From positions 1 to 37,305 of the forward strand of contig NZ_JACDCW010000033.1 in assembly GCF_013817345.1 (NCBI RefSeq): a DNA stretch of 37,305 nucleotides, given 5' to 3'. The position numbers and the translations under genes are program-made. The DNA is from Methylibium sp. (GTDB lineage: Bacteria > Pseudomonadota > Gammaproteobacteria > Burkholderiales > Burkholderiaceae_C). Under the pieces are notes generated by a model. The model was given only the letters and a program-made list of their open reading frames with translations. It had not been told where the DNA came from and did no database searches. Shown piece after piece: positions 19,901-30,344 of the stretch. Each line of letters begins with the position of its first letter. Positions within the stretch are counted from its first letter, which is position 1.

Positions 19901-20860
19901 TTAGACCGGAACCAGGAAATCGCGGCTGATGCCGACGCCGACATCGCCGACGCGATCGAGGAACTGGGTGAGAAAGGCATGCAACCCCGTCGCCAGGATT
20001 TCGTCGATGCGCCCGAAGCTCAGGTCGGCGCGCAGGCGCCCGGCGCGGCGCAGCGTATCCGTGCTCTGCTCGTTGGCCACGCATTGCAGGTTGCTGACCA
20101 CTTCGTTCATGCAGGCGGCCAGAGATCGCGGCATGTCGGCGCGAAGGATCAGCAGCTCGGCCACCTTCTCCGGCAGGATCACGTTGCGGTAGACCTTGCG
20201 ATAAACCTCGAAGCCGGAAACGGAACGCAGGATCGCGCTCCAGTGATAGAAATCCGCCGCGGCCGGCTCGCTGCCATCTTCGCGCACGCCGAAAAACTCG
20301 CCCTGCGCCGAATGAAAGCGCACGTCGAGCAGCCGCGCGGTGTTGTCGGCACGTTCGAGGAAAGTGCCGATGCGCAGGAAGTGAAAGCTCTCGTCCTGCA
20401 GCATGGTGCCCAAGGTGACCCCGCGCGAGAGGTGCGAGCGAAACTTGACCCACTCGAAGAGCTCGGACGGGTCGCTGGCCAAGGTACCGCCGGCAATCAG
20501 GCGCTTGAATTCAAGCCAGGTCGTGTTGGCCGTTTCCCAGACTTCGGTGGTCAGCGTGCCGCGCACCGCGCGGGCGTTCTCGCGCGCTGCGCTCAGGCAG
20601 GAATGAATGCTCGAGGGGTTGCCGGCATCGCGCACCATGAAGTCCATCACCTCGCGCGCGGCGACCTTGTCGAAGCGGCGGTGGTAGTCATGCGTCAGCT
20701 CCGAGATGCTGAGCAGGCCGCGCCAGCCCTGCTCCGAGGAGGTGGGCGCTTGGGGTAGCAACGACATCTGGTAGTTGACGTCGAGCATGCGCGCGGTGTT
20801 CTCGGCCCGCTCGGTGTAGCGGGCCATCCAGAACAGGTGATCTGCAGTGCGCGACAGCAT
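19901..20860 (-). CDS. Alpha-E domain protein (DUF403)
   Basis: A 319-residue, almost entirely helical protein of the alpha-E family. It opens MLSRTADHLFWMARYTERAE, the family's conserved N-terminal helix with an Arg/Glu-rich face, and a second similar helix, FLRIGTFLERADNTARLLDV, occurs near residue 170. It is encoded 10 bp after a circularly permuted ATP-grasp gene; its GAGGA ribosome binding site overlaps that gene's stop. The two are almost always neighbours, and comparative genomics ties them to a peptide-synthesis or modification pathway, with a transglutaminase-like peptidase often third. That third gene is absent here. The exact biochemical role of alpha-E proteins is not established. 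Confidence 0.88.
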   Translation of the reverse strand: MLSRTADHLFWMARYTERAENTARMLDVNYQMSLLPQAPTSSEQGWRGLLSISELTHDYHRRFDKVAAREVMDFMVRDAGNPSSIHSCLSAARENARAVRGTLTTEVWETANTTWLEFKRLIAGGTLASDPSELFEWVKFRSHLSRGVTLGTMLQDESFHFLRIGTFLERADNTARLLDVRFHSAQGEFFGVREDGSEPAAADFYHWSAILRSVSGFEVYRKVYRNVILPEKVAELLILRADMPRSLAACMNEVVSNLQCVANEQSTDTLRRAGRLRADLSFGRIDEILATGLHAFLTQFLDRVGDVGVGISRDFLVPV

Positions 20861-20870
20861 GTTCGATTCC

Positions 20871-22316
20871 TCAGGCTTCCAGCACCCAGGTGTCTTTGGT
20901 TCCGCCGCCCTGCGACGAATTGACCACCAGCGATCCATCCTCGAGCGCCACGCGCGTCAGGCCGCCCGGCACCATCTGCACGCTCCGCCCGGAGAGCACG
21001 AAGGGCCGCAGGTCGATGTGGCGCGGCGCGACGCCACTGCCCACATAGGTCGGGCAGGTCGAAAGCGCCAGCGTCGGCTGCGCGATGTAGTTGGCCGGAT
21101 TGGCGAGAAGCCGTTCGCGAAATGCCGCGATCTCGGCACTGCTCGCCGCCGGGCCGACCAGCATGCCGTAGCCGCCGGCACCATGCACTTCCTTGACGAC
21201 CAGCTCACCGAGGTGCGCGAGCACGTATTTCAGGTCCTCGTCGCGGCGGCACAGGTGCGTAGGCACGTTCTCCAGGATCGGCTTTTCGCCGAGGTAGAAC
21301 TCGATCATCTTCGGCACGTACGGGTAGATCGACTTGTCGTCGGCCACGCCGGTGCCGATGGCGTTCGCCAGGGTCACGTTGCCGGCGCGGTAGACACCGA
21401 GCAGGCCCGCGCAGCCGAGAGTGGTGTCGGGCCGCAAAGCCAGCGGGTCGAGAAAGTCGTCGTCGATGCGGCGGTAGATCACGTCGACGCGCCGCGGGCC
21501 CTGCGTGGTGCGCATGTAGAGGTGGTGATCGCGCACGAACAGGTCCTGCCCTTCGACCAGCTCGATGCCCATCTGCTGGGCGAGGAAGGCGTGCTCGAAG
21601 TAGGCGCTGTTGTACATGCCGGGCGTGAGCACCACCACGGTCGGCTCGGTCACGCCCGCCGGCGCCACCGAGCGCAAGGTGTCGAGCAGCAGGTCGGGAT
21701 AGTGAGCCAACGGCGCAATTCGGTGGCCGCCGAACAGCTCCGGGAAGAGCCGCATCATCATCTTGCGGTTCTCGAGCATGTAGCTCACGCCGCTGGGCAC
21801 ACGCAGGTTGTCTTCGAGCACGTAGTAGCTGCCGCTGCCATCGGGCCGCGCGGCACGCACGATGTCGATGCCGGCGATGTGCGAGTACACGCCGCCGGGC
21901 ACGTCGACGCCCATCATGTCGGCACGGAATTGCGCGTTGCCGAGCACCTGTTCGGCCGGCACGACGCCGGCGCGAAGGATTTCCTGACCGTGATACACGT
22001 CGTGCAGGAAGCGGTTGAGCGCCGCGACGCGCTGCCTGAGGCCGCGCTCCAGCTCATGCCACTCGTGCGCCGGGATGATGCGCGGGATGAGATCGAAGGG
22101 AATCAGCCGCTCGGTGCCGCCGCCGTCGGGCTGGGCGCCCTCTCCCTTGGCGCCATGCACCGCGAAGGTGATGCCGACGCGGCGAAAGATCATCTCCGCC
22201 TCGTCCCGGCGGCGCTGCATGACGGCGTGGGGTTGCTCCGCGAGCCAACGGTCGTAGCCGAGGTAGTGCTCGCGCACCTGCCGGCCTGCCGCATGCATCT
22301 CGTCGTACATCGTCAT
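20871..22316 (-). CDS. Circularly permuted ATP-grasp protein (DUF404/DUF407)
   Basis: A 481-residue member of the type 2 circularly permuted ATP-grasp family. Landmarks are the opening YDEMHAAGRQVREHY, then FDLIPRIIPAHEWHELERGL, VSYMLENRKMMMRLFPELF, and the nucleotide-site region LVVKEVHGAGGYGMLVGPAA near the C-terminus. ATP-grasp enzymes ligate a carboxylate to an amine or thiol through an acyl phosphate; the substrate of this group is unknown, with a peptide suggested by its neighbours. ATG 22316 is preferred; ATG 22310 is two codons inside. The alpha-E gene follows by 10 bp. No promoter stands out in the 131 bp upstream, which contain a large inverted repeat. Confidence 0.9.
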   Translation of the reverse strand: MTMYDEMHAAGRQVREHYLGYDRWLAEQPHAVMQRRRDEAEMIFRRVGITFAVHGAKGEGAQPDGGGTERLIPFDLIPRIIPAHEWHELERGLRQRVAALNRFLHDVYHGQEILRAGVVPAEQVLGNAQFRADMMGVDVPGGVYSHIAGIDIVRAARPDGSGSYYVLEDNLRVPSGVSYMLENRKMMMRLFPELFGGHRIAPLAHYPDLLLDTLRSVAPAGVTEPTVVVLTPGMYNSAYFEHAFLAQQMGIELVEGQDLFVRDHHLYMRTTQGPRRVDVIYRRIDDDFLDPLALRPDTTLGCAGLLGVYRAGNVTLANAIGTGVADDKSIYPYVPKMIEFYLGEKPILENVPTHLCRRDEDLKYVLAHLGELVVKEVHGAGGYGMLVGPAASSAEIAAFRERLLANPANYIAQPTLALSTCPTYVGSGVAPRHIDLRPFVLSGRSVQMVPGGLTRVALEDGSLVVNSSQGGGTKDTWVLEA

Positions 22317-22401
22317 CGCTGCGTCTCCCGCGCTTGGAGCATTTAGCAGGGATTGTGCCAAGCGGGTGCGCAAGGGCGCTACAACCGGCTGGGCGCGCTG
22401 C

Positions 22402-22458
22402 CCGCCCGCTGAGCCCCCTGCGCCGGTGCTCGACCTACGCAGCGGGCTCAGCGGGCGG
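22402..22458. terminator. Large inverted repeat at the end of the TRAP/DUF1850 operon
   Basis: Arms 22402-22416 and 22444-22458 are 15 bp perfect complements (core GCCCGCTGAGCCC / GGGCTCAGCGGGC). After one mismatch a further 5 bp pair (CTGCG / CGCAG), leaving a 15-nt loop. The DUF1850 stop codon lies inside the right arm. No T-tract follows on either strand, so it is either a T-less terminator, an mRNA-stabilising hairpin or a REP-type element. Confidence 0.55.
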
Positions 22459-22855
22459 CAGGATCGCGGCAGGCGTGCAACAAGGTCACGCCACCGTCGG
22501 ACGGCAGCCAAGCCGCCAGCGGCCGGCAGCCGGCGGCGGCGCACCAGTCGTAGTCGGGCGTGAAGGCCGAGCGCGTCAGGCGCAGCGGCGCAAGCGGCTG
22601 TCCCGCCTGGTACTCGTACCACCCGTCGCGCAGGACAGCGTCGGGGGGCGGCTCCATGCCGGCGCCGGAGCCACGCACCCGTGCGCTCGAGGCCCGCAGC
22701 CGCGGCGTGCCCGCATCCAGATCGACGGTGTAGTCCTCTTCCCAGCGCGTCTTCTCGATCGAGTGGGTCCAGGCCAGCGTAAAGCGCTGGGCCGGAACGA
22801 ACACCACTTCGGCCGGGGCGGATAGCAGTGCCAGGCACACACCGAGAACGCTCAT
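22448..22855 (-). CDS. DUF1850 protein, TRAP-transporter associated
   Basis: A 135-residue protein with a short hydrophobic N-terminus (MSVLGVCLALLSAPAEVVFV), likely a signal peptide or anchor. The DUF1850 signature follows: FTLAWTHSIEKTRWEEDYTV, a conserved Trp-Thr-His-Ser-Ile pattern, then a Gly-rich segment RVRGSGAGMEPPPDA with DGWYEY. Proteins of this family are regularly encoded beside TAXI-type fused TRAP permeases, as here, and presumably assist that transporter in the periplasm; the mechanism is unknown. It starts 49 bp after the permease stop. In that gap a GTG overlapping the permease stop opens an 18-codon frame whose TGA overlaps this ATG, so ribosomes could pass along by re-initiation. 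Confidence 0.82.
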   Translation of the reverse strand: MSVLGVCLALLSAPAEVVFVPAQRFTLAWTHSIEKTRWEEDYTVDLDAGTPRLRASSARVRGSGAGMEPPPDAVLRDGWYEYQAGQPLAPLRLTRSAFTPDYDWCAAAGCRPLAAWLPSDGGVTLLHACRDPAAR

Positions 22856-22904
22856 CCGCGCGTCCCCGGTACCGGGACTTGCCTGGCCCGGTAGCGCGCG
22901 TCGC

Positions 22905-24953
<2,049 letters not shown>

Positions 24954-24967
24954 CAGCGTAGGTCATG

Positions 24968-24999
24968 AAAAAGGCGGCCCGAATCGTGTCGAGGCCGCC
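24968..24999 (-). terminator. Intra-operon terminator/attenuator between the binding protein and permease genes
   Basis: On the minus strand GGCGGCC (24999-24993) pairs with GGCCGCC (24979-24973) and is followed directly by TTTTT (24972-24968). A second hairpin, CGGGCCG/CGGCCCG around 25018-25033, lies just before it. Partial termination here would give excess binding protein over permease. Confidence 0.6.
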
Positions 25000-25042
25000 G
25001 GGGCTGCGAGCTATCAGCGGGCCGGTCGGCCCGTGCAGCGGC

Positions 25043-25999
25043 TTACTTGATGATGCCGACCTCGCGGTAGTAGCGCTCCGCGCCAGGATGCAGCGGCACC
25101 GGCGCGCCCTTCGCAGCGTTCTCGCGCTTGATCGCTTTCGCCGCGTTGTGAGCGGCGTACAGCGAGTCGAGGTTCTCGTACATCGCCTTCGTCATCTGAT
25201 AAGCCAGGTCGTCGGAAACGCCGGTGTGGGTGACGAGAAAGTTGGCGATCACGGTGGTGGGAATATCTTCGGTCTGGCCGCCGTAGGTGTTGGCCGGGAT
25301 CACGCCGGGCTGGTAGGCAGCATTGCCGATCTTGGCCACGATGTCTGCCGGCACCGGAATGACGACGATCTTGACGGACGTTGCGAGGTCGCGGATGGAG
25401 GCCACGCCCAAGCCGGCCGATTGCAAGGTGGCGTCGAGCTGGCGGTTCTTGATCAGTTCGACCGACTCGCCGAACGGCAGGTACTCGACCTTGGCCAGGT
25501 CGTCGTACGTCAGGCCTGCAGCGCGGAACACCGCGCGGGCGTTGAGCTCGGTACCCGAGCGTGCCGCGCCGACGGAGACGCGTTTGCCCTTCAAATCGGC
25601 CAGCGTGCGGATGCCCGAGTCGGCATTGGCGACGATCTGGATGTAGTTGTTGTAAGTGGCCGAGAGCGCCCGCAGCTTGGTCAGCGGCGTATTGAAGCCG
25701 GCATCGGCGTTGCCCTTGTAGGCGTCGGACAGTGCATCGGCCAGCGACAGCGCCAGCTCGCCGCGGCCGGCCTGCAGCAAATTCAGGTTTTCAGCCGAGG
25801 CCTTGGTGACCTGCGCCGTGGCGCGCACATCGGGGATGGCTTTCGCGTACACCTGCGAAAGCGCGACGCCGATCGGATAGTAGATACCGCTCTGGCCTCC
25901 CGTGAGCACGTTGATGAACTGCTGCTGGGCGGACACCGCCATGCTGGTCAAGGCGGCGGCACTGGCCACGACGGCGGCGATGCAATGGGTCAAACGCAT
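25043..25999 (-). CDS. TAXI-family TRAP transporter substrate-binding protein
   Basis: A 318-residue periplasmic protein. Residues 1-24 form a Sec signal peptide ending AVSA. The family hallmark FINVLTGGQSGIYYPIGVAL follows at once, then VTKASAENLNLLQAGRGELA, ALSATYNNYIQIVANADSGI and LKGKRVSVGAARSGTELNAR. This is the TRAP-associated extracytoplasmic immunogenic (TAXI) group, whose ligands include glutamate and other carboxylates in the few studied cases; the ligand here cannot be read from sequence. ATG 25999 has a strong GAGGAG site. It is the first gene of the transporter operon, followed by a hairpin and T-tract, then the fused permease. Confidence 0.93.
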   Translation of the reverse strand: MRLTHCIAAVVASAAALTSMAVSAQQQFINVLTGGQSGIYYPIGVALSQVYAKAIPDVRATAQVTKASAENLNLLQAGRGELALSLADALSDAYKGNADAGFNTPLTKLRALSATYNNYIQIVANADSGIRTLADLKGKRVSVGAARSGTELNARAVFRAAGLTYDDLAKVEYLPFGESVELIKNRQLDATLQSAGLGVASIRDLATSVKIVVIPVPADIVAKIGNAAYQPGVIPANTYGGQTEDIPTTVIANFLVTHTGVSDDLAYQMTKAMYENLDSLYAAHNAAKAIKRENAAKGAPVPLHPGAERYYREVGIIK

Positions 26000-26120
26000 G
26001 AGCGTCTCCTCTGAGGGTGAACGACGAAGCCCCGACTGTAGGCATACGGCGACTGCTGGCCCTACGTGATTACCTCACCCAGGCACCCCGCCTATCGGGC
26101 GTCCGATTCGGCCTGGGCAC

Positions 26121-28742
26121 TCACTCGGCGTACGGCAGCGCGGCTGCCGCGCCCGCGACGCCCTCGCCCGGCCCGACCGGCAAGGCACTGGCGTCCGGAT
26201 GGTGCCAGTAGCGGCGAACCGCATCGCGCCGGCAGCTTTCGCCCTGCGGCCCGTACGTCCAGGCGCCGCAACGCGCACTGGCGAGCACCGCAATGCCGCG
26301 GGCCTCGAAGCGTGCCAGCACGTCGGCTGCCGGATGATCGAAGCGGTTGCGGTAGCCGGCCTGCACCACCGCAAGGCGCGGCGACACGGCGTCGAGGAAG
26401 AGCGCACTCGACGAGGTCTTGCTCCCGTGGTGGGGGACCAGCAGCACCTCGCTCGAAAGCCGGCCGGCGTCGCGTGCGACCAGTTGCGCTTCATCGGCGC
26501 GCTCGATGTCGCCGCTGAGCAGCACGCTGCGCGCCGCACCGCCCCAGTGCCCACCGATGCGCAGCACGCAGCTCAGCGAGTTGGGCTTGGTCTTGCGCGA
26601 CACGGCGGCGTCGAGCATCGGCCCGTCGGGGTGCAGCACCTCGAAGCTGACGCCGTCCCAGGCCCAGCGTTGGCCGGCCTCGCAGCGGCGAACGCTCGTG
26701 CCGTGCTCGCCGGCCAGGGCGAGCAGCGGATGGCCGGCTTCCAGCGAACTGGTCAGGGCCGTCACCGGCAATGCGCGCAGGAGTGCGGCAGCGCCGCCGA
26801 CATGGTCGGTGTCGCGGTGGCTGAGCATGAGCAGGTCGAGACGGCGCTCGCCGAACGAGCGCAGCAAAGGCAGCAGCACGCGCTCGCCGGCATCGGACTC
26901 GATCGAGTAGCGCGGACCGGTATCGAACAGCAGGCTGTGCCGCGCGGTTCGCACCAACACTGCAGTGCCCTGTCCGACGTCGATCGCGGTCAGCTCGAAG
27001 GCCCGCTCGCCGGGCCGCGCCACGTGCGGTGCGAGCAGCGGCAGCACCAGCGGAAGAGCGAGCAAGCGAACGCGCCAGGGCAGCGGCAGCAGTCCCAGCG
27101 CACCGCCGAGCAGCCCGCAAGCCACCGCCCAGGGCGCCGCGGCGGCCACCGACCAGACCGCGCCGTCTGAAGCCGCCAGCACGCGCAGCAGCGCATCGAG
27201 CGCGTCGACGAGCGCGCCCGCCAAGGGCCACAGCGCCGGCAGCAGCACGCCCAGCAGCGCCAGTGGCGTGACCAGCAAGGTGACGAGCGGAATCGCCGCG
27301 AGATTGGCGGCGAAGCCGACCACCGAAAGCTGCTGGAAGAACACCAGGCTCAGCGGCGCCAGGCCGAGCGTGGCCACGGCCTGCGTCCGAACGCCGCCGG
27401 CCATCACGCGGCCGAGTTGCCGGCCAATGCCACTCCAGCGCGGCGCGCGCAGCCGGACCGCAGCGAAGCGGTCACGGCTTGCCCGCAGCGTTGGCGCCTG
27501 CGCTTCATGCCCCGACGGTCTCGCCGCGTAACTCTGCGCCGTCGATGCCATTACGCCCGCCGGCTCGAGCCCGCTGCTGGTCCGCACGAGGCCGCGAGCC
27601 TCGCCCGATGCGAGCAGCAGTCCGACCGCGACGAACGAAAGCCAGAAGCCCGGTTGCAGCAAGGCCCACGGGTCGATCAGGCTCACCACCGCCGCTGCGC
27701 TCGTCCATACCAGTGGCCAGCTCCAACGAAGGCCGGCCGCGCCGATCAAGGTGGTGGTGGCCAGCATGAGCACGGTGCGCTGCGCCGGCACGCCCCAGCC
27801 GGCGAGCACCGCATAAGCGAGCGCTGCGCCCAGGCCGATCCAGCGCCCTGCCGAAGGCGCCGGGCAGCGTAGCATCGCGCGCCGGCTGCGCCGCCACAGC
27901 CAGGTGCCCGCCAGGCCGGCGACCCAGGCAAACATGGTGACATGCAGGCCGCTGATCGACATGAGATGGGCTACGCCGGTGTCGCGGTAGAGCGCCCAGT
28001 CCTCGCGCTCGATCGCAGCCTGGTCGCCGATGGCCAGCGCCGCCAGCACGCCGGCGGTGGCGGGATCGCTCACGCGCTGGCCGATCGCGTCGCGCACACC
28101 CTGCCGCACTCGATCGACCGCATGCCCGGCACGCTCGGTCAGCAGTTCGTTGCGCGCGCCTTTCACGGTGCGCACGTAGCCGGTGGCGCGCACGCCGCGC
28201 TCGAACAGGTAGAGCTCGTAGTCGAAGCCGTGCGGATTGGCCAGCCCGTGCGGGCGCTTCAAGCGAAGCACCACTTGCCAGCGCTGGCCGGCGCGAAGCT
28301 CCGGCAGCTGCTCTGCGCCTCTCGCATACCAGCCGAGCGCCACGCGCGCCGGCAGGACAACGGCCCGCTCGTCCAGTTGCGCGGACTCGACTTCGAAGAC
28401 GAAACGCCAGGCCTCAGGCGCACGCCGCGGCAAGCTTGCGACGGTGCCGATCACGGTGACATCGCGGCCCTCGAGTTCAGCGGCCAGCGCATCGCCGAGC
28501 CGCAGGCCGGCACGCAAGCCGGTCGCGGCAAAAGCGAGTACCGCAATGGCAAGCACCCCGAGCAGCCACGGCGCAGTGGCCCCGCGCGGCCGCAGGAGTC
28601 GACCGCTGCCCAACAACAGCAGCGCCAGCAAGAGCGCCGTGGCGTAGCCGACCGGCGCCCACAGCGCCGGCTGCTGCAACTGCAGCGCACTGCCGGCGAC
28701 GAGTGCCAAGCCTGTCGCGATGAGCCTTGCACCGGGTGGCAT
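26121..28742 (-). CDS. comEC: ComEC/Rec2 DNA uptake channel protein
   Basis: A protein of about 873 residues with the standard three-part ComEC layout. First is a DUF4131 OB-like region with flanking membrane helices (~1-200). Next is the Competence transmembrane domain, with SISGLHVTMFAWVAGLAGTW and LLQPGFWLSFVAVGLLLASG. Last is a C-terminal metallo-beta-lactamase-like domain with ELTAIDVGQGTAVLV and LLMLSHRDTDHVGG (~635-645). In competent bacteria it passes single-stranded DNA across the inner membrane, and the C-terminal domain is proposed to degrade the other strand. The metal motif keeps S-H-x-D-x-D-H. ATG 28742 is preferred over an in-frame TTG at 28769; TAGACT sits 5 nt upstream of the ATG, suggesting a leaderless transcript. 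Confidence 0.92.
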   Translation of the reverse strand: MPPGARLIATGLALVAGSALQLQQPALWAPVGYATALLLALLLLGSGRLLRPRGATAPWLLGVLAIAVLAFAATGLRAGLRLGDALAAELEGRDVTVIGTVASLPRRAPEAWRFVFEVESAQLDERAVVLPARVALGWYARGAEQLPELRAGQRWQVVLRLKRPHGLANPHGFDYELYLFERGVRATGYVRTVKGARNELLTERAGHAVDRVRQGVRDAIGQRVSDPATAGVLAALAIGDQAAIEREDWALYRDTGVAHLMSISGLHVTMFAWVAGLAGTWLWRRSRRAMLRCPAPSAGRWIGLGAALAYAVLAGWGVPAQRTVLMLATTTLIGAAGLRWSWPLVWTSAAAVVSLIDPWALLQPGFWLSFVAVGLLLASGEARGLVRTSSGLEPAGVMASTAQSYAARPSGHEAQAPTLRASRDRFAAVRLRAPRWSGIGRQLGRVMAGGVRTQAVATLGLAPLSLVFFQQLSVVGFAANLAAIPLVTLLVTPLALLGVLLPALWPLAGALVDALDALLRVLAASDGAVWSVAAAAPWAVACGLLGGALGLLPLPWRVRLLALPLVLPLLAPHVARPGERAFELTAIDVGQGTAVLVRTARHSLLFDTGPRYSIESDAGERVLLPLLRSFGERRLDLLMLSHRDTDHVGGAAALLRALPVTALTSSLEAGHPLLALAGEHGTSVRRCEAGQRWAWDGVSFEVLHPDGPMLDAAVSRKTKPNSLSCVLRIGGHWGGAARSVLLSGDIERADEAQLVARDAGRLSSEVLLVPHHGSKTSSSALFLDAVSPRLAVVQAGYRNRFDHPAADVLARFEARGIAVLASARCGAWTYGPQGESCRRDAVRRYWHHPDASALPVGPGEGVAGAAAALPYAE

Positions 28743-28747
28743 GCCGC

Positions 28748-28753
28748 AGTCTA
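28748..28753 (-). promoter_or_regulatory. -10 element immediately upstream of comEC
   Basis: TAGACT on the minus strand ends 5 nt before the comEC ATG at 28742. With no Shine-Dalgarno this spacing fits a leaderless mRNA. No convincing -35 is visible. Confidence 0.35.
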
Positions 28754-28787
28754 GAAACGGCTCGGCCAATGCGCCATCCCTCCGCGG

Positions 28788-28793
28788 TACGAT
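28788..28793 (+). promoter_or_regulatory. -10-like element upstream of ridA
   Basis: TACGAT lies 29 nt before the ridA ATG, leaving room for a short leader with the AGGAG ribosome binding site at 28810-28814. No good -35 is seen. Confidence 0.35.
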
Positions 28794-28822
28794 GCCGCTC
28801 CCCCCGTTCAGGAGCCCCCATC

Positions 28823-29281
28823 ATGACCATTGCACAACGCCTTGCCGAGCTCGGCATCGAGCTGCCGCCAGTGGCCGTTCCGGCTGCCGCTTACGTGCCT
28901 TTCGTTCAGAGCGGCAATCTGGTGTTCCTGTCCGGTCACATCGCCCGGCAGGCCGGCAAGCCGCTGGTCGGCCAGCTGGGCACCGACATGGCGACCGAGG
29001 CCGGCAAGGCCGCCGCGCGCGCGGTGGCGATCGACCTGCTGGGCACCCTGCAGGCCGCGGTGGGCGACCTCGAGCGCGTGCGACGCATCGTCAAGCTGCT
29101 CAGCCTCGTCAACAGCAGCGCCACGTACACCGAACACCACCTGGTCACCAACGGCGCCTCGGAGCTGATGGTGCAGGTGTTCGGCGCCGAGCGCGGCGCG
29201 CATGCTCGCAGCGCTTTCGGTGTGGCGCAGTTGCCGATGGGCGCTTGCGTAGAGATCGAGCTGATCGCCGAGGTGCAATGA
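28823..29281 (+). CDS. RidA/YjgF-family enamine/imine deaminase-like protein
   Basis: A 152-residue RidA-family protein of the longer type that starts MTIAQRLAELGIELPPVAVP (COG0251 group). Recognisable are YVPFVQSGNLVFLSGHIARQ, LVNSSATYTEHHLVTNGASE, and the C-terminal HARSAFGVAQLPMGACVEIE. The conserved Arg of HARSAFGV matches the substrate-carboxylate Arg of true RidA proteins. RidA hydrolyses reactive 2-aminoacrylate and related imines made by PLP enzymes. ATG 28823 has AGGAG 8 nt upstream. It overlaps dsbB in ATGA (29278-29281) and is divergent from comEC. Confidence 0.9.
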   Translation: MTIAQRLAELGIELPPVAVPAAAYVPFVQSGNLVFLSGHIARQAGKPLVGQLGTDMATEAGKAAARAVAIDLLGTLQAAVGDLERVRRIVKLLSLVNSSATYTEHHLVTNGASELMVQVFGAERGAHARSAFGVAQLPMGACVEIELIAEVQ

Positions 29282-29784
29282 AACCACGGGGCAGCGTCTT
29301 TCACCGCATGCCGCGCGGCGTGCTGGCGTTGATCGCGCTGGTCTGCCTGCTCGCGGTAAGCGGCGCGCTGGTCGCGCAGCACGCGTTCGACATGCTGCCC
29401 TGCCCGTGGTGCATTTTTCAGCGCGTGCTGTACCTCGCAATTGCAGTGGTCGCGCTGATCGGATGGGCCATAGCGGCGCGCACGGCAAGCCTGCTGAGCA
29501 CCCTCGGCGTGCTGGCGCTTGCGCTCGGCGGCATCGCTTCAGCGGTGTTCCAGCACCAGGTGGCCGCCAAGGACGCGAGCTGCGCCTTCACGGTGGTCGA
29601 TCGCTTTCTAAGTGCGACGGGATTGGAAACCGCACTGCCCTTCCTCTTTCAGGTCACCGCCACCTGCATGGAGGCTGCCAGCGCGCGCTTGCTCGGCCTG
29701 CCCTTCGAGGTGTGGAGCGGCGCGCTGTTCGCATTGATCGCGCTGACCGCGCTGCTCCTGCTGCGGGACCGCAAGCTGCGCTGA
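29278..29784 (+). CDS. dsbB: Disulfide bond formation protein DsbB
   Basis: A 168-residue inner-membrane protein with four hydrophobic helices. The first periplasmic loop carries the redox pair as MLPCPWCIFQRVLYL (Cys42 and Cys45), and the second loop has DASCAF and TATCMEA, giving the other two cysteines. This is the DsbB pattern: quinone-linked re-oxidation of DsbA in the periplasm. Gln and Arg in FQR after the first pair match the conserved quinone-site Arg. Its ATG overlaps the ridA stop by 4 bases, so it is translated from the ridA transcript. DsbA is not in the window. Confidence 0.93.
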   Translation: MKPRGSVFHRMPRGVLALIALVCLLAVSGALVAQHAFDMLPCPWCIFQRVLYLAIAVVALIGWAIAARTASLLSTLGVLALALGGIASAVFQHQVAAKDASCAFTVVDRFLSATGLETALPFLFQVTATCMEAASARLLGLPFEVWSGALFALIALTALLLLRDRKLR

Positions 29785-29916
29785 TGCAGCGAGACGGGAC
29801 AGGTTGCGAGGCTGAGACTGTCGCGTCAAACCCGCACCCGGTTCCCGGGTTCGAGGCATCGTCCTGCGCAAGGCCTAAGCTAGTCGCCGGCGCACCGCGC
29901 GCCGAAGGAGACGAGC

Positions 29917-30309
29917 ATGACCCCCTGGCGTTTCTGGTTTCCCCACCCGTCCGACAACGGCACTGCCACGCCGAAAGCCGAATCGCGACGCGATGCGGCG
30001 CTGTGGTCGCCACAAGCCATCGCCGAGGCGCAACGCGCCGTCTGGCAACACACGGCCCATGCCACGGAGGACTGGTGGCGCTACTGGCGCTCGCTGTGGC
30101 CCAGCGTGCCCGTGCAGCCGCCGGCAGGCGTGGTGACGCCGCCGAAGCCAGCCAAAAGCGCCAAGCCCAGCGTCGCTCGACCGGAACAACCGGCACGGCG
30201 CCGCCGGGTCAGCGCACGGCCGGCCGAGCCGCCGGTTTCAACGTCAGCAGCGACCAAACCCGGCGTGACCTCGGCCAAGCGAGCAAGGCCGGTGGCTCGC
30301 GGCAAGTGA
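29917..30309 (+). CDS. Hypothetical protein, Trp-rich N-terminus and basic tail
   Basis: A 130-residue protein of unknown family. The N-terminal ~65 residues are unusually rich in Trp (MTPWRFWF, then LWSPQ, VWQH, and DWWRYWRSLWPS). The C-terminal half is a low-complexity Pro/Ala/Lys/Arg tail (PPKPAKSAKPSVARPEQPAR and similar), like histone H1-type or polyhydroxyalkanoate-granule-associated tails. A good ribosome binding site, AAGGAG, lies 7 nt before the ATG, which is the main support that the gene is real. No signal peptide or clear membrane helix is seen. It lies downstream of dsbB by 132 bp and convergent to parC, with no functional link apparent. Confidence 0.62.
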   Translation: MTPWRFWFPHPSDNGTATPKAESRRDAALWSPQAIAEAQRAVWQHTAHATEDWWRYWRSLWPSVPVQPPAGVVTPPKPAKSAKPSVARPEQPARRRRVSARPAEPPVSTSAATKPGVTSAKRARPVARGK

Positions 30310-30344
30310 CCTCGCCGCCGCCCGCGAACGGCTCGGCGGACGAA

